DNA of 64,000 nucleotides from Nemertoderma westbladi (lineage: Eukaryota > Xenacoelomorpha > Nemertodermatida > Nemertodermatidae): contig JAUCBJ010005202.1 of assembly GCA_032718475.1 (NCBI GenBank), positions 1 through 64,000 of the forward strand, given 5' to 3'. The notes under the pieces were generated by a model. The model saw only the letters and a program-made list of their open reading frames with translations. It had not been told where the DNA came from and did no database searches. The stretch's first letter is position 1. Each line of letters opens with the position of its first letter. Position numbers and translations under genes: made by a program. Of the stretch, positions 44,737 through 55,350 are shown piece by piece.

Positions 44737-46222
44737 TAGTAGGCCTACTACAACTACTAGGATCGGCATGCTGCATTGCAGGTTATCTTATTATTTTAAG
44801 AATGCTGTTATCGACAATGTTAGACCGCCACAACTCCCTACTCACAATGGGATTATCCGCATTTTCAAGGCCAGTGTCCTTTAGGAGGCGTCTCAATAAA
44901 GTCATGGGCTATCCACCATGCTAATTCACTCCATGAGGCTGCCAAAACACAAGATTATGCACTGGCTCATGGCACATGGACTCCATCGGACCTTAAGTTT
45001 CCGATTAATTCTCGGTGACTTCCAAATCCTGGAAAGCCTATTCAAGGCTTCCCATGCCTTTCACTTACGTATTCGAATGTCCTCACCTGACTTCCGGATC
45101 CATGATCCCAGGTAACAGAAGTCGTCCACATGCTCAAGCATACCATCCTTTAGGCTTATGCTCATCCGATCAGAGACTTGCTGAGGACTTTCAAAGTTAA
45201 CTGTCAAAATTTTGGTCTTTCTGGAGTTAATAAAAAGACCAACACTAGAAGCAGCATGTTCTAATGAGCTGAGGAGCCGTTGGGCTCCCTCTACAGTAGT
45301 GATTCTGAGAGTACTCCTAAGTCATCAGCAAAGTCTAGATCAGTTAGGTACTTGGCAGGATTTCCTCGACTTCTGGAGGCAGTGGGTGGAGTTACCATCA
45401 CCCCATCATCATTTTGATGATCTAAGGACATGTGTAGAACATAGTCAACCACAATTATGAACAAGAATGGTGCAAGTGTGTCTCCCTGGAGGACGCCCCA
45501 TAACACTTCAAATGGTTCTGTGTCACCGTCAACAGTAAAGAGAAATGTTGCCGAACCATCGTATACTGATCTGATTGTTGCAATAATTTCACCAGGAATC
45601 CCATATAATGAAAGTATGCTGAACATACGTGAGCGAGAGACTGAATCAAAGGCCTTGAAGAAGTCAACAAAGATAACAGCCAGATGCCTGTCTTTATTTT
45701 TTGATAATTCTTCAATTATCATTTTAAGTGCCAAAATTGGCTCCATGGTCCAACGACCTTTACGGAACCCATTCTGATTTCCACAGAGCAGTCTCTCAAT
45801 GGGATCCCAGATGCGATTTAATAGAATTCTATTGTATAGCTTTGCAGCAATCGAGATCAATGAGATTCCCCGAAAAGAACCATAGAGTGTTATGTTGCCC
45901 TCCAGGATCACCTTAGGAAACTTCTTAGCCAGTCTTCCAGAACATGAGAAGTGGCAACGGATGATGCGGTTAGAGATTTGGTCTATTTTGTCCAATGCTG
46001 CATGTGCAGTTGGATTCATCAATAGACCAATTCCACCATTGCCACTATCATCTGCTGTCGCGAGGGCGAGTCGCCAACCGCCCCCCATGTCCTTAATCAG
46101 ATCCTCATCAGTTTGTCCAAGCTTGAATTCCCACTGCGCTAAGAGAAAGCTAATCTGCCAAGGCAGTCAGCTCACTTTGTCGCATTGGGGAAACGAATGT
46201 TGTGTTAACTGAGGCTAGTCTG
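44737..46222 (-). mobile_element. RTE-like LINE, family 1, deleted copy with 25-bp target-site duplication
   Basis: Identical 25-bp repeats at 44712-44736 and 46223-46247 (beginning CACAGGTTATTTAGATAATG) bound the insertion. Inside, on the minus strand, an endonuclease fragment is fused to the RT. A second deletion between about 44965 and 44990 removes the thumb and part of the tail. The terminus lies at about 44753. The clear duplication shows that the whole 1.49 kb arrived in one event or was deleted in place afterwards. Confidence 0.85.
45291..46088 (-). pseudogene. Endonuclease fragment fused to reverse transcriptase (family 1)
   Basis: A 265-codon frame starts GGGWRLALATADDSGNGGIG LLMNP. 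It aligns with the endonuclease segment GWTLVTSSA, then GGVGILLSPFALKTL, of the family-2 ORF. After RCHFSCSGRL it joins at about residue 60 to NITLYGSFRGIS of the RT. The rest of the endonuclease (GDLN and SDH motifs) and the linker are missing. RT motifs A (FVDFFKAFDS), B (GVLQGDTLAPF) and C (LDFADDLG) follow. The frame ends just after motif C. It is the only family-1 copy here that shows endonuclease sequence. Confidence 0.75.
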
Positions 46223-46339
46223 CACAGGTTATTTAGATAATGCAGGTGTAGGCGTAATGCCTTTACTAACCTGCTCTCGTTCCTCTATCAACACATCCGT
46301 ACTTGTTACTTGTTTATTTCGGACTGCAACAACTTCAGA

Positions 46340-46586
46340 AATACCCTAATATCACATACCCTAATACAGTATTGCATACCCTAATATTGCATTACCTAAT
46401 ATCGATACCCAAATATTGCATACCCTAATATCGCATACCCTAATATTGCATACCCTAATATCGCATACCCTAATATTGCATACCCTAATATCACATACCC
46501 TAATATCGCATACCCTAATATCACATACCCTAATATCGCATACCCTAATATCGCATACCCTAATATTGCATACCTCAATATCGCAT
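46340..46586. repeat. 15-bp minisatellite (CATACCCTAATATCG)
   Basis: About 16 units vary between ATATCG, ATATTG and ATATCA. A unit length of 15 gives repeating pentapeptide frames (AILGY / ISHTL) on both strands. These are artefacts. Confidence 0.95.
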
Positions 46587-46589
46587 GTT

Positions 46590-47330
46590 ATTCAGTGAGA
46601 CCTACAAATTGTTTTGTTTTGTTATTTTTTTCTTGTTTTGTGCTTACCTCGTTAAAATATGTCGTACTGTATATATTAATAATTATGACACTCTGATTAG
46701 TATGACTTACATTGTTTCCTTCTAAGATTATGTCTGAATGCATACAGAGTAGAGTATGTATACAATCTATACATATTTGCTATATGATATGTTTACAACT
46801 TTTTCACTTTGTACTGCAGCAAGTGTTGCTTGTATGGTGGACATTTGTAAATTTAAGGAATATATTAATTCGAGCTACTTAAAGAACAAATGCAAATAAG
46901 TTTCAGAGTTAATCCTTTGAATTGTTTTATTACAATACATGTACAATAATGTACTAAAGTTTACTATTGTCGTTTTGTTTTATGTTAGGAAGGCGGTTTT
47001 GATTTCCCTTTTATACTACAGGGGATTTAGATATAATTTAAACTCAAAGAAACATTTCACAGTAATCAATCGATCACCCGCCTACTCATACGGTCATACT
47101 GCTTACAGTACCGGTTGCGGCGGTTCTCAGAACAATTAATCAAACTAGAAAGACCGTGGCCTTCGCCCTCGAGTATTCTCTCAAACAAACACTATCAGTA
47201 TATTTTAATTAATCCGCAACCAATTAAGTCCATTGGAACTATATGATAAGAGTGCTGCACCGTACGGATTCTAACGAAGTAGTTCTAATAATTTGTTGCA
47301 CTTTAATTAATTACTAACAATTTATAATTT
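46590..47330. other. No gene recognised
   Basis: The sequence is AT-rich with no supported features. Confidence 0.5.
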
Positions 47331-47590
47331 TTATATTTCACAACAAATTTTAAATCGCACGTTGTTGGGTTCATTGATATATCGAGACAAATTGATCAGA
47401 CCTATTTTAGAAGGAACACTGAGTAATTCACGAAACTTATACATAGAATGAGAACTGTTATATCGTAAACCTAAAAACTGTGCTCGAATATCAGAATAAG
47501 CATCACAACATAATAAAAAGGGAATTTGATCCTCTACCTCCATTCTAGAACAAAATACACACTAGAACGCCATCAAGATGGCTTTAAACG
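47331..47590 (-). pseudogene. LINE C-terminal cysteine-motif fragment (third family)
   Basis: The minus strand reads AF, a stop, CVFCSRMEVEDQIPFLLCCD, AYSDIRAQFLGL, then FRELLSVPSK and LINLSRYI. The pattern C.FC...VEDE.HFL..C..Y..IR...L.....L..YI is the usual end of CR1/Jockey-like LINE polymerases. It is unrelated to the family-1 and family-2 tails. Only this end is preserved, with one stop before the first Cys. Confidence 0.65.
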
Positions 47591-47599
47591 AACCTGTCT

Positions 47600-48563
47600 T
47601 AAACAGACTCCAAGAAACAGATGGGATTGGAAGATGTAAACCAAGAATGACTTGCATCAACCAAAAAACTGCCTCCCATCTAATGTAATACACATTCGCC
47701 TAGGCAAACAAATCATAATCACAATTACTACGATGATGTCTGAAATGGTATCCATATCCGCAACCTGAGAAACGGCCCAAAAGAGCAGTTTATTCTGCGG
47801 GGGGGGGGGGGGTCTTTCTGTATTAGATAAATAAAATAAAGAACACTAATTATTTCTACCTAATACATTCTCAGTTAGCCTAATAAAAACATCGGAGCAA
47901 CCAATATAATGTACAAACAAGCCTCCTTTGAAAATTTGTGAAATCTTCCATTAAGTCTACCCAACAGCCGTTGGTATCCGGCTAGCACCCTGGGTTCAGT
48001 TTCCTGGTTTTGTTAGTTTAATCGACAGCAGCTGTTGTAAACGTCCCAGATATACAAAACCTCCTAAGCCTTTACATTATAATTGAGCTTAGCCTGAGTT
48101 GATGACAGTATTATAACGATGGCAATAGGCCCTATAGATACATACGATATATAAATGATGTACTGCTTGACATTACACTAACTGACTGAATAGAGCTAGA
48201 GACAATACAATTAACTATACTGTATTATTAATGTACGTAACTCCAATTGAGAATAAGTAGTGAAATGTTGTTCAGCTGTAAAAGTTTAGTTGTGGGTATT
48301 TAATTTCGCGTTCCATAATACTGTATGCTAATATTTCGAATATCGCACATCGAATCATTCCCAACTTTTTTATTCAACAACTAGATACTAATTGATAAAT
48401 AGTCGCGTTAAAAATTTCTGCGTACCTGCTTGAGTTTTTGAGATATTGGATGGTTATACACCTACACACACACACAACCACATCGTGTTTTTGAACGGCT
48501 CAACTCTTGAAAAGAACTACCCAGTTAAAAGACAGGTTCGTTATAAACAGTAAAGCATCTTTA
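47600..48563. other. No gene recognised; one G run (47799-47812)
   Basis: A run of 14 G lies at 47799-47812 and a short CA repeat near 48463-48474. No supported frame is visible. Confidence 0.5.
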
Positions 48564-48582
48564 CTTGGCAGGTTTCTACTAC

Positions 48583-48628
48583 TAGACTAGGATCAGCATG
48601 CTGCATTGCAGCTGCATTTTTTGGGTAT
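48583..48628 (-). mobile_element. Family-1 LINE stub of 46 bp with 19-bp target-site duplication
   Basis: CTTGGCAGGTTTCTACTAC (48564-48582) and CTTGGAAGGTTTCTACTAC (48629-48647) flank the insert with one mismatch. The insert holds only the TAG tail, the terminus (GGATCAGCATGCTGCATTGC) and about 10 other bases. It is an authentic but extremely 5'-truncated insertion. Confidence 0.8.
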
Positions 48629-48722
48629 CTTGGAAGGTTTCTACTACGGTACAACATAATAAATTAGCTATAAGATTATGTTGTAGTACAGTAGATACCC
48701 TGTCAAGATATCACTTCTAAAG

Positions 48723-49330
48723 CATTACAAACAATAAAATAAGGGAGAAGGTTAAAACTGTCAGACATCCTCGTAAACATAACCTATAGTTTAGTATGTA
48801 CTTCGCTACTAGTAGGATCTACTATGTAGTAGAATCGCCTCAAAGAATCAACTCTAAAGTATAAAATGGGCCAAAAATAGAAAAAAAAGCATTATAGGCC
48901 CTAAATAAAGAAATGGAAGAAGGGTTTTAATTTTCTAACAGTCGCCCCCTAACGGTCTGAGAACTGCAGATTGTTCAGCGTCCTCCCCATATATGCAGTA
49001 TGATGTAGTAAAAATATGCAAAGTATCAGCTCAAAAGCATTCTAAATAACGAAATTGAAGAAGGTTCTTCACTTTCTGGCATTTCGCCCCATAACGGCAG
49101 ACTGGGGAACTGCAGACTGGTGAGCGCCCTCCCTCCCCAAACACACAGCATATGCTGTAGTAGAACCCTACAAGTACCATCAAAAAAATATTAAAACAAA
49201 GAAATGGGAGAAGGTTTTCAATTTCAGACATTTCGCACCCTAGCGTCAGGCCGGTCAGTGTCCTCCCAAATACGCAGCCTATGGTCAGTTGCACTATCTG
49301 CAAAGTGTCAGTTAGAACAGATTGAGTCTG
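48723..49330. repeat. Degenerate tandem repeat of about 160 bp, about four units
   Basis: Each unit has GAAATGGAAGAAGGTTTT, a CAATTTC-type tract, ATTTCGCCCCCTAACG, CTGCAGA, GCGTCCTCCC and a GCAGTATGATGTAGTA-like phrase. Units start near 48723, 48890, 49050 and 49200. Divergence is high, so the array is old. Confidence 0.7.
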
Positions 49331-50465
49331 ATGGTGCAACTGCTGTTTTACAGTTTCCTACCAGCTGACATACTTTGTCTGAAACCGGGACAGGCCCGGG
49401 TTTTAGACAGTCCCGACCCGATTCTAAGGTCCCTGGCTACTCTATAACTCTGTCCATAGCAGAGTAACCACACAACCAGACCAACAGAAAAACGGCACAA
49501 GCGCAATGATAAAAACACCAGCTGGTGCTGGTGTATATATGGGAATTTGGTAGAGGGTCTAAGTAATGATATTCAATGGATTGGGGCAGAATGCAGAGAA
49601 GTATATTATTTGCCAAGTTTTAGTAAGGCAGTCAAGCACAGTAAGCAAACATAAACTGTAAGTTTGTAATGTTTAACCCCATCAGCTGATCTGATAGCTC
49701 TCCCCAGTGAATCCTATGGGAATATCTAAACAATAAACCAACAATAATAATTGTGGTGGTGTATTTAATTAATGCGATAAAATGACCCTATTTATGCAAT
49801 GATTAGACAAACTATACAATAATACACTATATTATACAACACATTGACGCACAACGTACACACAGAGGACTGGCCAGAAGTAGCCAGAATGATATTATGA
49901 ATAACCTCATTCATTGATTTGAATTAATAATAGAGACTCAAATAGATCAGTGCTGTAGTACACGAGACAAATAATAGGGCCTACAGTAAATTGGCAATTT
50001 AGCAACTGGCAGGGGAGGAGGAGTAGTCGTACTTTTGCGCTTTTATAGTAGTAGAGATTCATCAAATTATCGATTTAATTTTTAAAATAAATAGAGAGTA
50101 ACATTGATATGGATGTTAAGCAGCGTGCAGGGGAGGGGGTATTCGTTGGAGATTGATCTCAACTCCAGCTCCCTGTCTGTACTTGCACGCCCTTCTTGGC
50201 AGGAGGGGCGTGGTTTTGGAGATAGGGTTGGGGGGATGTCTAGTATACACGATGGAAGTTCTAGCTCTACATTATAAATAAATTTAATTTTAATTATTTT
50301 TTACACTAAATCAATAGATTTATTTCATCAATAATTATAAATATTTCATTAATATATATATGAAAAAATGGTTGTAATTAAAAGTAAAGACATGTAAGAA
50401 GAAAAAGTACAAAATTATAATAAAAATAAATATTTATATTATCAACGTAGTTATTATTATTTGAC
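49331..50465. other. No gene recognised
   Basis: The sequence is mixed, and AT-rich toward the right. No supported coding frame is seen. Confidence 0.5.
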
Positions 50466-50559
50466 AGCTATTTTCAAATAGATATCTTTATTATAATAAT
50501 ATACTGAGCCCCAGCTATTTTCAAATAGATATCTTTATTATAATAATATACTGAGCCCA
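50466..50559. repeat. 47-bp direct duplication
   Basis: Units 50466-50512 and 50513-50559 (AGCTATTTTCAAATAGATAT and onward) are almost identical. Confidence 0.9.
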
Positions 50560-51174
50560 ACTCTTAATTTATGTTCTAATTACAACTATAAGCCTACCCG
50601 TTCAATAAAGCTTTCTTAATCATTGAGTAAAGTCACCCACGGCATAAATTTATAAATAACCATTTCATGTAGTTCAACCCTTGGGTTGGTGTAATTCTTT
50701 TTCAAAAGTGATATTTTTTTATTTAAATCCGCAGGAAAAACAGAAGGATTAAGAAGATGACTTATTTCGAGCATGGTGGTTTTATGCAGCGAAACTATAT
50801 GAGCCGTGAATTCATCTAAAGTTCATGGCAGTCCGGTGTAATTTCTTCTAGAATATGTAATGCTGATTTGATAAAAGTAAAGTAGTCGATTACAAGTCTT
50901 GGAAAAATTTTATTACAATTTCAAATAATAGTTTATTAGTTTTAAAACCATTATTTTTTTGAGAATGATTTTGATAAAAAAGATGACCAACTCTATGTAA
51001 AGTAATCTACGTGTCATTGCGAGTTGGTGGTAACTTATATATAGGCAGTGATTTTTTATGTCCTTTTATTTGACTTTTTTGTCCTCCTTTTTTTACGAAT
51101 TGTGCATAATGACTTTTTTTGTCCCTTTAATGACTTTTGTTGTCCTTTAATGACTTTTTATGTATGTATATCTT

Positions 51175-51345
51175 CAAACTGTCAGACTGCTGATTTCTGG
51201 ACTGTCAGACAGTTGATTTCAACATGCCTATGCCAAAACATTCAAAATTTGTTGATTTCGGGTCTGTCGGACAGTTGGTTTCACTATGCCTGTGCCAAAA
51301 CATTCAAAATTCCATGATTTATAGACTATGAGATAGATTTCCATA
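51175..51345. repeat. Tandem repeat of about 64 bp, about three degenerate units
   Basis: GACTGTCAGACAGTTGATTT followed by ATGCCTATGCCAAAACATTC recurs two to three times with increasing divergence to the right. Confidence 0.75.
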
Positions 51346-51439
51346 TGCGCCTGTGGTAAAAGACTCTAAATTTAATAGTTTGTAGTTGTTGTCGATAATC
51401 GATTACCACATGACGTAGCAAAACACTCATTTTATAGCC

Positions 51440-52262
51440 AAAAACAATTACCAATTGATGGAAAGGAGCAGGTTAAGGCCGGATTTTCTAACCAAAACAA
51501 TAAACTGTCACTTTACCAAATGAAGGAAATGAGCAGGTTACAGAGGCTAGCCTTTCTAACCAAAACAATAAACGGTCACTTTACCAAATCAGGGAAAGGA
51601 GCTGGTTACAGAGGCGGGATTTTCTAACCAAAACAATAAACAATCGCTTTACCAAATGAAGGAAAGGAGCAGGTTACATAGATGGTCTTTTCTAACCAAA
51701 ACAATAAATGATCACTTTACTAATCGAGGGAAAGGAGCAGGTTACAGAGGCGGGATTTTCTAACCAAAACAATAAACGATCACTTAACTAATTGAGGGAA
51801 AGGAGCAGGTTATAGAGGCGGGATTTTCTAACCAAAACAATAAACAGTCACTTTACTAAATGAAGGAAAGGAGCAGGTTACAGAGGCGGGCCTTTCTAAC
51901 CAAAACGATAAACGGTAACTTTACCAAATCAGGGAAAGGAGCAGGTTACAGAGACGGGATTTTCTAACCAAAACAATAAACGATCATTTAACTAATTGAG
52001 GGAAAGGAGCAGGTTACAGAGGCGGGATTTTCTAACCAAAACAATAAACGATCATTTAACTAATTGAGGGAAAGGGGCAGGTTACAGAGGCGGGATTTTC
52101 TAACCAAAACAATAAACAGTCACTTTACTAAATGAAGGAAAGGAGCAGGTTACAGAGGCGGGCCTTTCTAACCAAAACAATAAACGGTCACTTTACCAAT
52201 TCAGGGAAAGGAGCGGGTTACAGAGGCGGCATTTTCTAACCAAAACAATAAACTCTGTCATG
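51440..52262. repeat. 68-bp tandem repeat (second family), about 12 units
   Basis: The unit contains GGAAAGGAGCAGGTTACAGA, GGCGGGATTTTCTAACC and AAAACAATAAACGATCACTT. Units alternate between at least two forms (GGCGGGATTTT and GGCGGGCCTTT). A related single copy lies near 43868. The sequence is unrelated to the 68-bp satellite at 53-64 kb despite the equal period. Confidence 0.9.
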
Positions 52263-53478
52263 AACATAACAATAAACTATGTCATGAACATTAGAGGGAA
52301 TGGGACAGCTTAAAGAGACAGCATCATTGATATACATTTCAAATTACATAAATTCAATTAAATTATATTTCAAATAAAATTAATACAATTTCTTCACCTG
52401 TCAAATTAAACCAATACAATGTAATTACGCATCAAATTAAATAAATTAGTAATTACTCGACAAATTCAATCAATACAATTGAATTTCTTGCTAAATTAAA
52501 TAAGGTGGGCCTACCATTACCGTATTTAAATGGTAGGCTACACAGTAGGCCTACAGCAGTACCGGTGCCGGTACCGGTACTAAAATACCTAAAATACCTG
52601 CTATATACCTACATCTGTACATACAATGCAGCAATACTGCAAAATAGTGCTCTATTACTAATACCGGTACAGATAGCCTGAGAGAACAGCAGTAGAGAAA
52701 CCGGTAGCATGGAACCTAGCGGTAAATTTCTGAAGGACATAAAAAGTAAAAAAAAAAGGACATCATGAGTGATTTAAACGGACAATAAAAATTATTGCGT
52801 TATATATATGGACGGGGAGTAGGTATTCCCGTTATTTCGGCGACCATCCGCAAACACAAACCAACAAAAAATAAGTAATTGATATGGTCAAGTCCGAACC
52901 AATCACTTAAATTTACTTAGGTTCCCTTTGGTATACTCAGAAAAACTCCTACTTCAATTGTCAGTATTCCGTTGGCGAGTAATAATACAATAGATGTCAT
53001 TAACTACCCAGTCCTCTGGGATGAAATCTGAATTTGGTTGCACAGCACAACCCCACAAATTGGGCATTAACATCAAGGTGGGGGTCGAAGCGGTTACTTA
53101 GTAATATACCAACTCATCGATAATAATCACACCAACCAAACCTCTTGGTATCTACTTTCTAACTGGAAAAATTTAATCACACACAGCGTTTATTAGGCCT
53201 AATTTGACGATATCCATTAATGAGTGTTTCCCGAAATTATAAATTTTAAATGCTTATAGTCCTACAGAAACCTACGAACAAACATTAATAAAGCGTCCCT
53301 TAATCGTTGATACAGAGTTTGCCTAATATATTTATTACAGTTGCATTTCAACCACAATTTATATATTTCTTACAGAAGTTCTTCAGGAGCCAAAGATTTG
53401 CCAAAATCAAATTTAATCATTCCAATACCAATGTAAATCTAGAGTAAAACAAATTTCTGAAGAATTATTATAAACATT
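52263..53478. other. No gene recognised; ACCGGTAC-rich patch
   Basis: 52550-52585 holds overlapping ACCGGTAC and GGTACC palindromes. The remainder has no supported features. Confidence 0.5.
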
Positions 53479-53810
53479 GTTGGGCGAGCGACGGAAGTAA
53501 GCGAGTTTAGCATACAGGTACCACTAACTCAATCGGTGTGTCTGTTGTGGAGCGAGCGACGAAAGTAAGCGAGTTTAGCATACAGGTACCACTAACTCAA
53601 TCGGTGTGTCAGTTGGGCGAGCGACGGAAGTAAGCGAGTTTAGCATACAGGTACCACTAACTCAATCGGTGTGTCTGTTGTGGAGCGAGCGACGGAAGTA
53701 AGCGAGTTTAGCATACAGGTACCACTAACTCAATCGGTGTGTCTGTTGTGGAGCGAGCGACGGAAGTAAGCGAGTTTAGCATACAGGTACCACTAACTCA
53801 ATCGGTGTGT
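53479..53810. repeat. 68-bp satellite, block 1 (about 5 monomers)
   Basis: The monomer reads GGTACCACTAACTCAATCGG, TGTGTCTGTTGTGGGG, CGAGCGACGAAAGTAAGCGA and GCTTAGCATACA. Block 1 is cut at GGTGTGT (53810) by a 1.5 kb unrelated segment. Confidence 0.95.
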
Positions 53811-55346
53811 AACTCTTTGAGTTGATGCCCATATGAGGGATATTAGGCAAACATATGAGGCATGTTGAGCGTGACACTGTGAAACCAATGGAAGGGCCTC
53901 TGACTGAGCCATTAGCTGCTGGATGGTGTCTGTTTCCGCTCACTGCCAGAGTGGATAAATCTGTCTCCCTTTCCACGAGGGAGGATAATATATTGTTGGG
54001 GAACACGTTGGCCTACGTCTAAAGCTGCGGTCACGGCTGTCTGGGCACTCTGTGCAAGGAAAGGGATTAACTGGAAGTTGGGTTTGATCAGATAGCGTAA
54101 TGCAGGTCTCAACATGTTGCACCCACAGGTATTAGTCCGAAGGACTCGTTCCCAAGGCTTCCTGTGGGTTCAGGTTCTGTCAGTCCGAGGGACTTTGTGC
54201 CTAAGGCGTTTTCCTGGATAGTATTTCGGGTAAATAGAGTGTGAGGGCTTGGATGAGTGCGCAAGCTGTCTCAGTCTCTAACAACTCCGAGGTGACCCCA
54301 CAAACTGGTAGCAAACTGCGATGTAGCAACCTGCGCGTAAGTCGGTTTAACGTGCCACTTGGACAAGGACAGTGGTTAAATTGCGGCACCAGGATGTGAG
54401 GTATTGACTACACCTCCGCATTAAAGACGTTGACCCTTCGGGGAATCCCTCCATGATACTGAAGTAATGCGTAGAAAGTCCAACCGCCCACCTCCATGTG
54501 GTAAGAGTTGGTAATAGGATTGGCACTCCTAGCAAAGCGGCGGCAATGGCACAAGGACAGAGGTGTTCATCCAACCATGGTAACTTCATTAGTTAACATG
54601 AGAGTCTATGTTGATATGGGAGTTATGCTCGGGGTCATGTGTGTTTGGTTGCCCACTGAGTCCTACCCGTGGCTCAGTGGTCTACAGCCTCTCACATGTG
54701 GCCCTAGTCTCGAGCCGCGATTACTGCTGATAACCTATAACCTAGCTGTTAGATTTACAGCTCTAGGCGGTCGTTGGATTAGATAGCTCCTCGCTTGGGG
54801 TCTACGGTTCGTGGTCACTGCATCATCCACGGTTACGTAGTTAACTCGATTGCGGTCTGGCAAGAGTGACAGCCACACTTGCCCAGTCAGTAGAGCCAGT
54901 CAAGGGGGTCACATCTGTTGAATGGAACGTAGGGAGGTCCTGAGCTATAGCACACTGCCCTTTAAACACACCAGTGTGCACCTCCAACTGCAGTAGTAGC
55001 ATATTGCCGACCTGCAATACGGTAATTCCAACGTAAAGCCGAGTCTGGTGAACTATGCTCCACTAGGGTTGACATCTGACCCACGCACTCAATGGGATCC
55101 TGCCATACCAGAGCACAACACTAGCTGGTATGCCCATATGAGACACCGCATGTGGCAGCGAAATCTACACACCCGGAAACGACACCAACACCAACTGCGT
55201 TAGGGTGCATGTTTGGAAGCGTGTCGAGGGGCGGAGCGTATACCAGGTGAAATTCGAGTGCTCTTAGTAACGGCAGGTGGCTCTGCCGTCGTTCTGACGG
55301 TTTGGCAAATCAGGGGAACGGCGGTGAGTAACTATGACTCTCTTAA
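53811..55346 (+). other. 1.5 kb GC-balanced segment inside the satellite, ending in 28S-like sequence
   Basis: The composition differs sharply from the AT-rich surroundings. No frame is convincing on either strand (the longest are about 60-90 codons). Short direct repeats are present: TGCCCATATGAG at 53826 and 55131, and AGTCCGAAGGACT-type hairpins near 54135 and 54183. The right end carries a stretch like the 28S rRNA R2 site. It could be the leader of an R2/NeSL-like LINE or another element with an rDNA-derived terminus. No RT is present. Confidence 0.5.
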
Positions 55347-55350
55347 GGTA
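55317..55350 (+). other. 28S rRNA R2-target-like stretch
   Basis: AACGGCGG, T, GAGTAACTATGACTCTCTTAAGGTA. From memory, this matches the conserved animal 28S sequence across the R2 insertion site (cleavage after CTCTTAAGG), apart from one inserted or changed base near GGCGGTGAG. 28S continues TAGCC, whereas here the satellite continues TACCACTAAC. Upstream similarity to 28S fades within about 20 nt, so this is not an rRNA gene. Confidence 0.65.

Noticed and set aside
51440-52262. Regular repeats that might suggest a CRISPR array
   Set aside because: The units are contiguous with no unique spacers, and the DNA is eukaryotic in character. It is a minisatellite.
51050-52790. Inverted AAGGACATAAAAA-like sequences flanking the 68-bp array, suggesting a transposon
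   Set aside because: The match is short and dominated by A/T runs, with no target duplication.
54201-54786. Frames of 60-92 codons in the 1.5 kb segment inside the satellite
   Set aside because: They overlap one another on both strands, have no recognisable motifs and fit chance in a GC-balanced stretch.
55317-55350. Part of an rRNA gene
   Set aside because: Only about 34 nt match 28S, with non-rRNA sequence on both sides.
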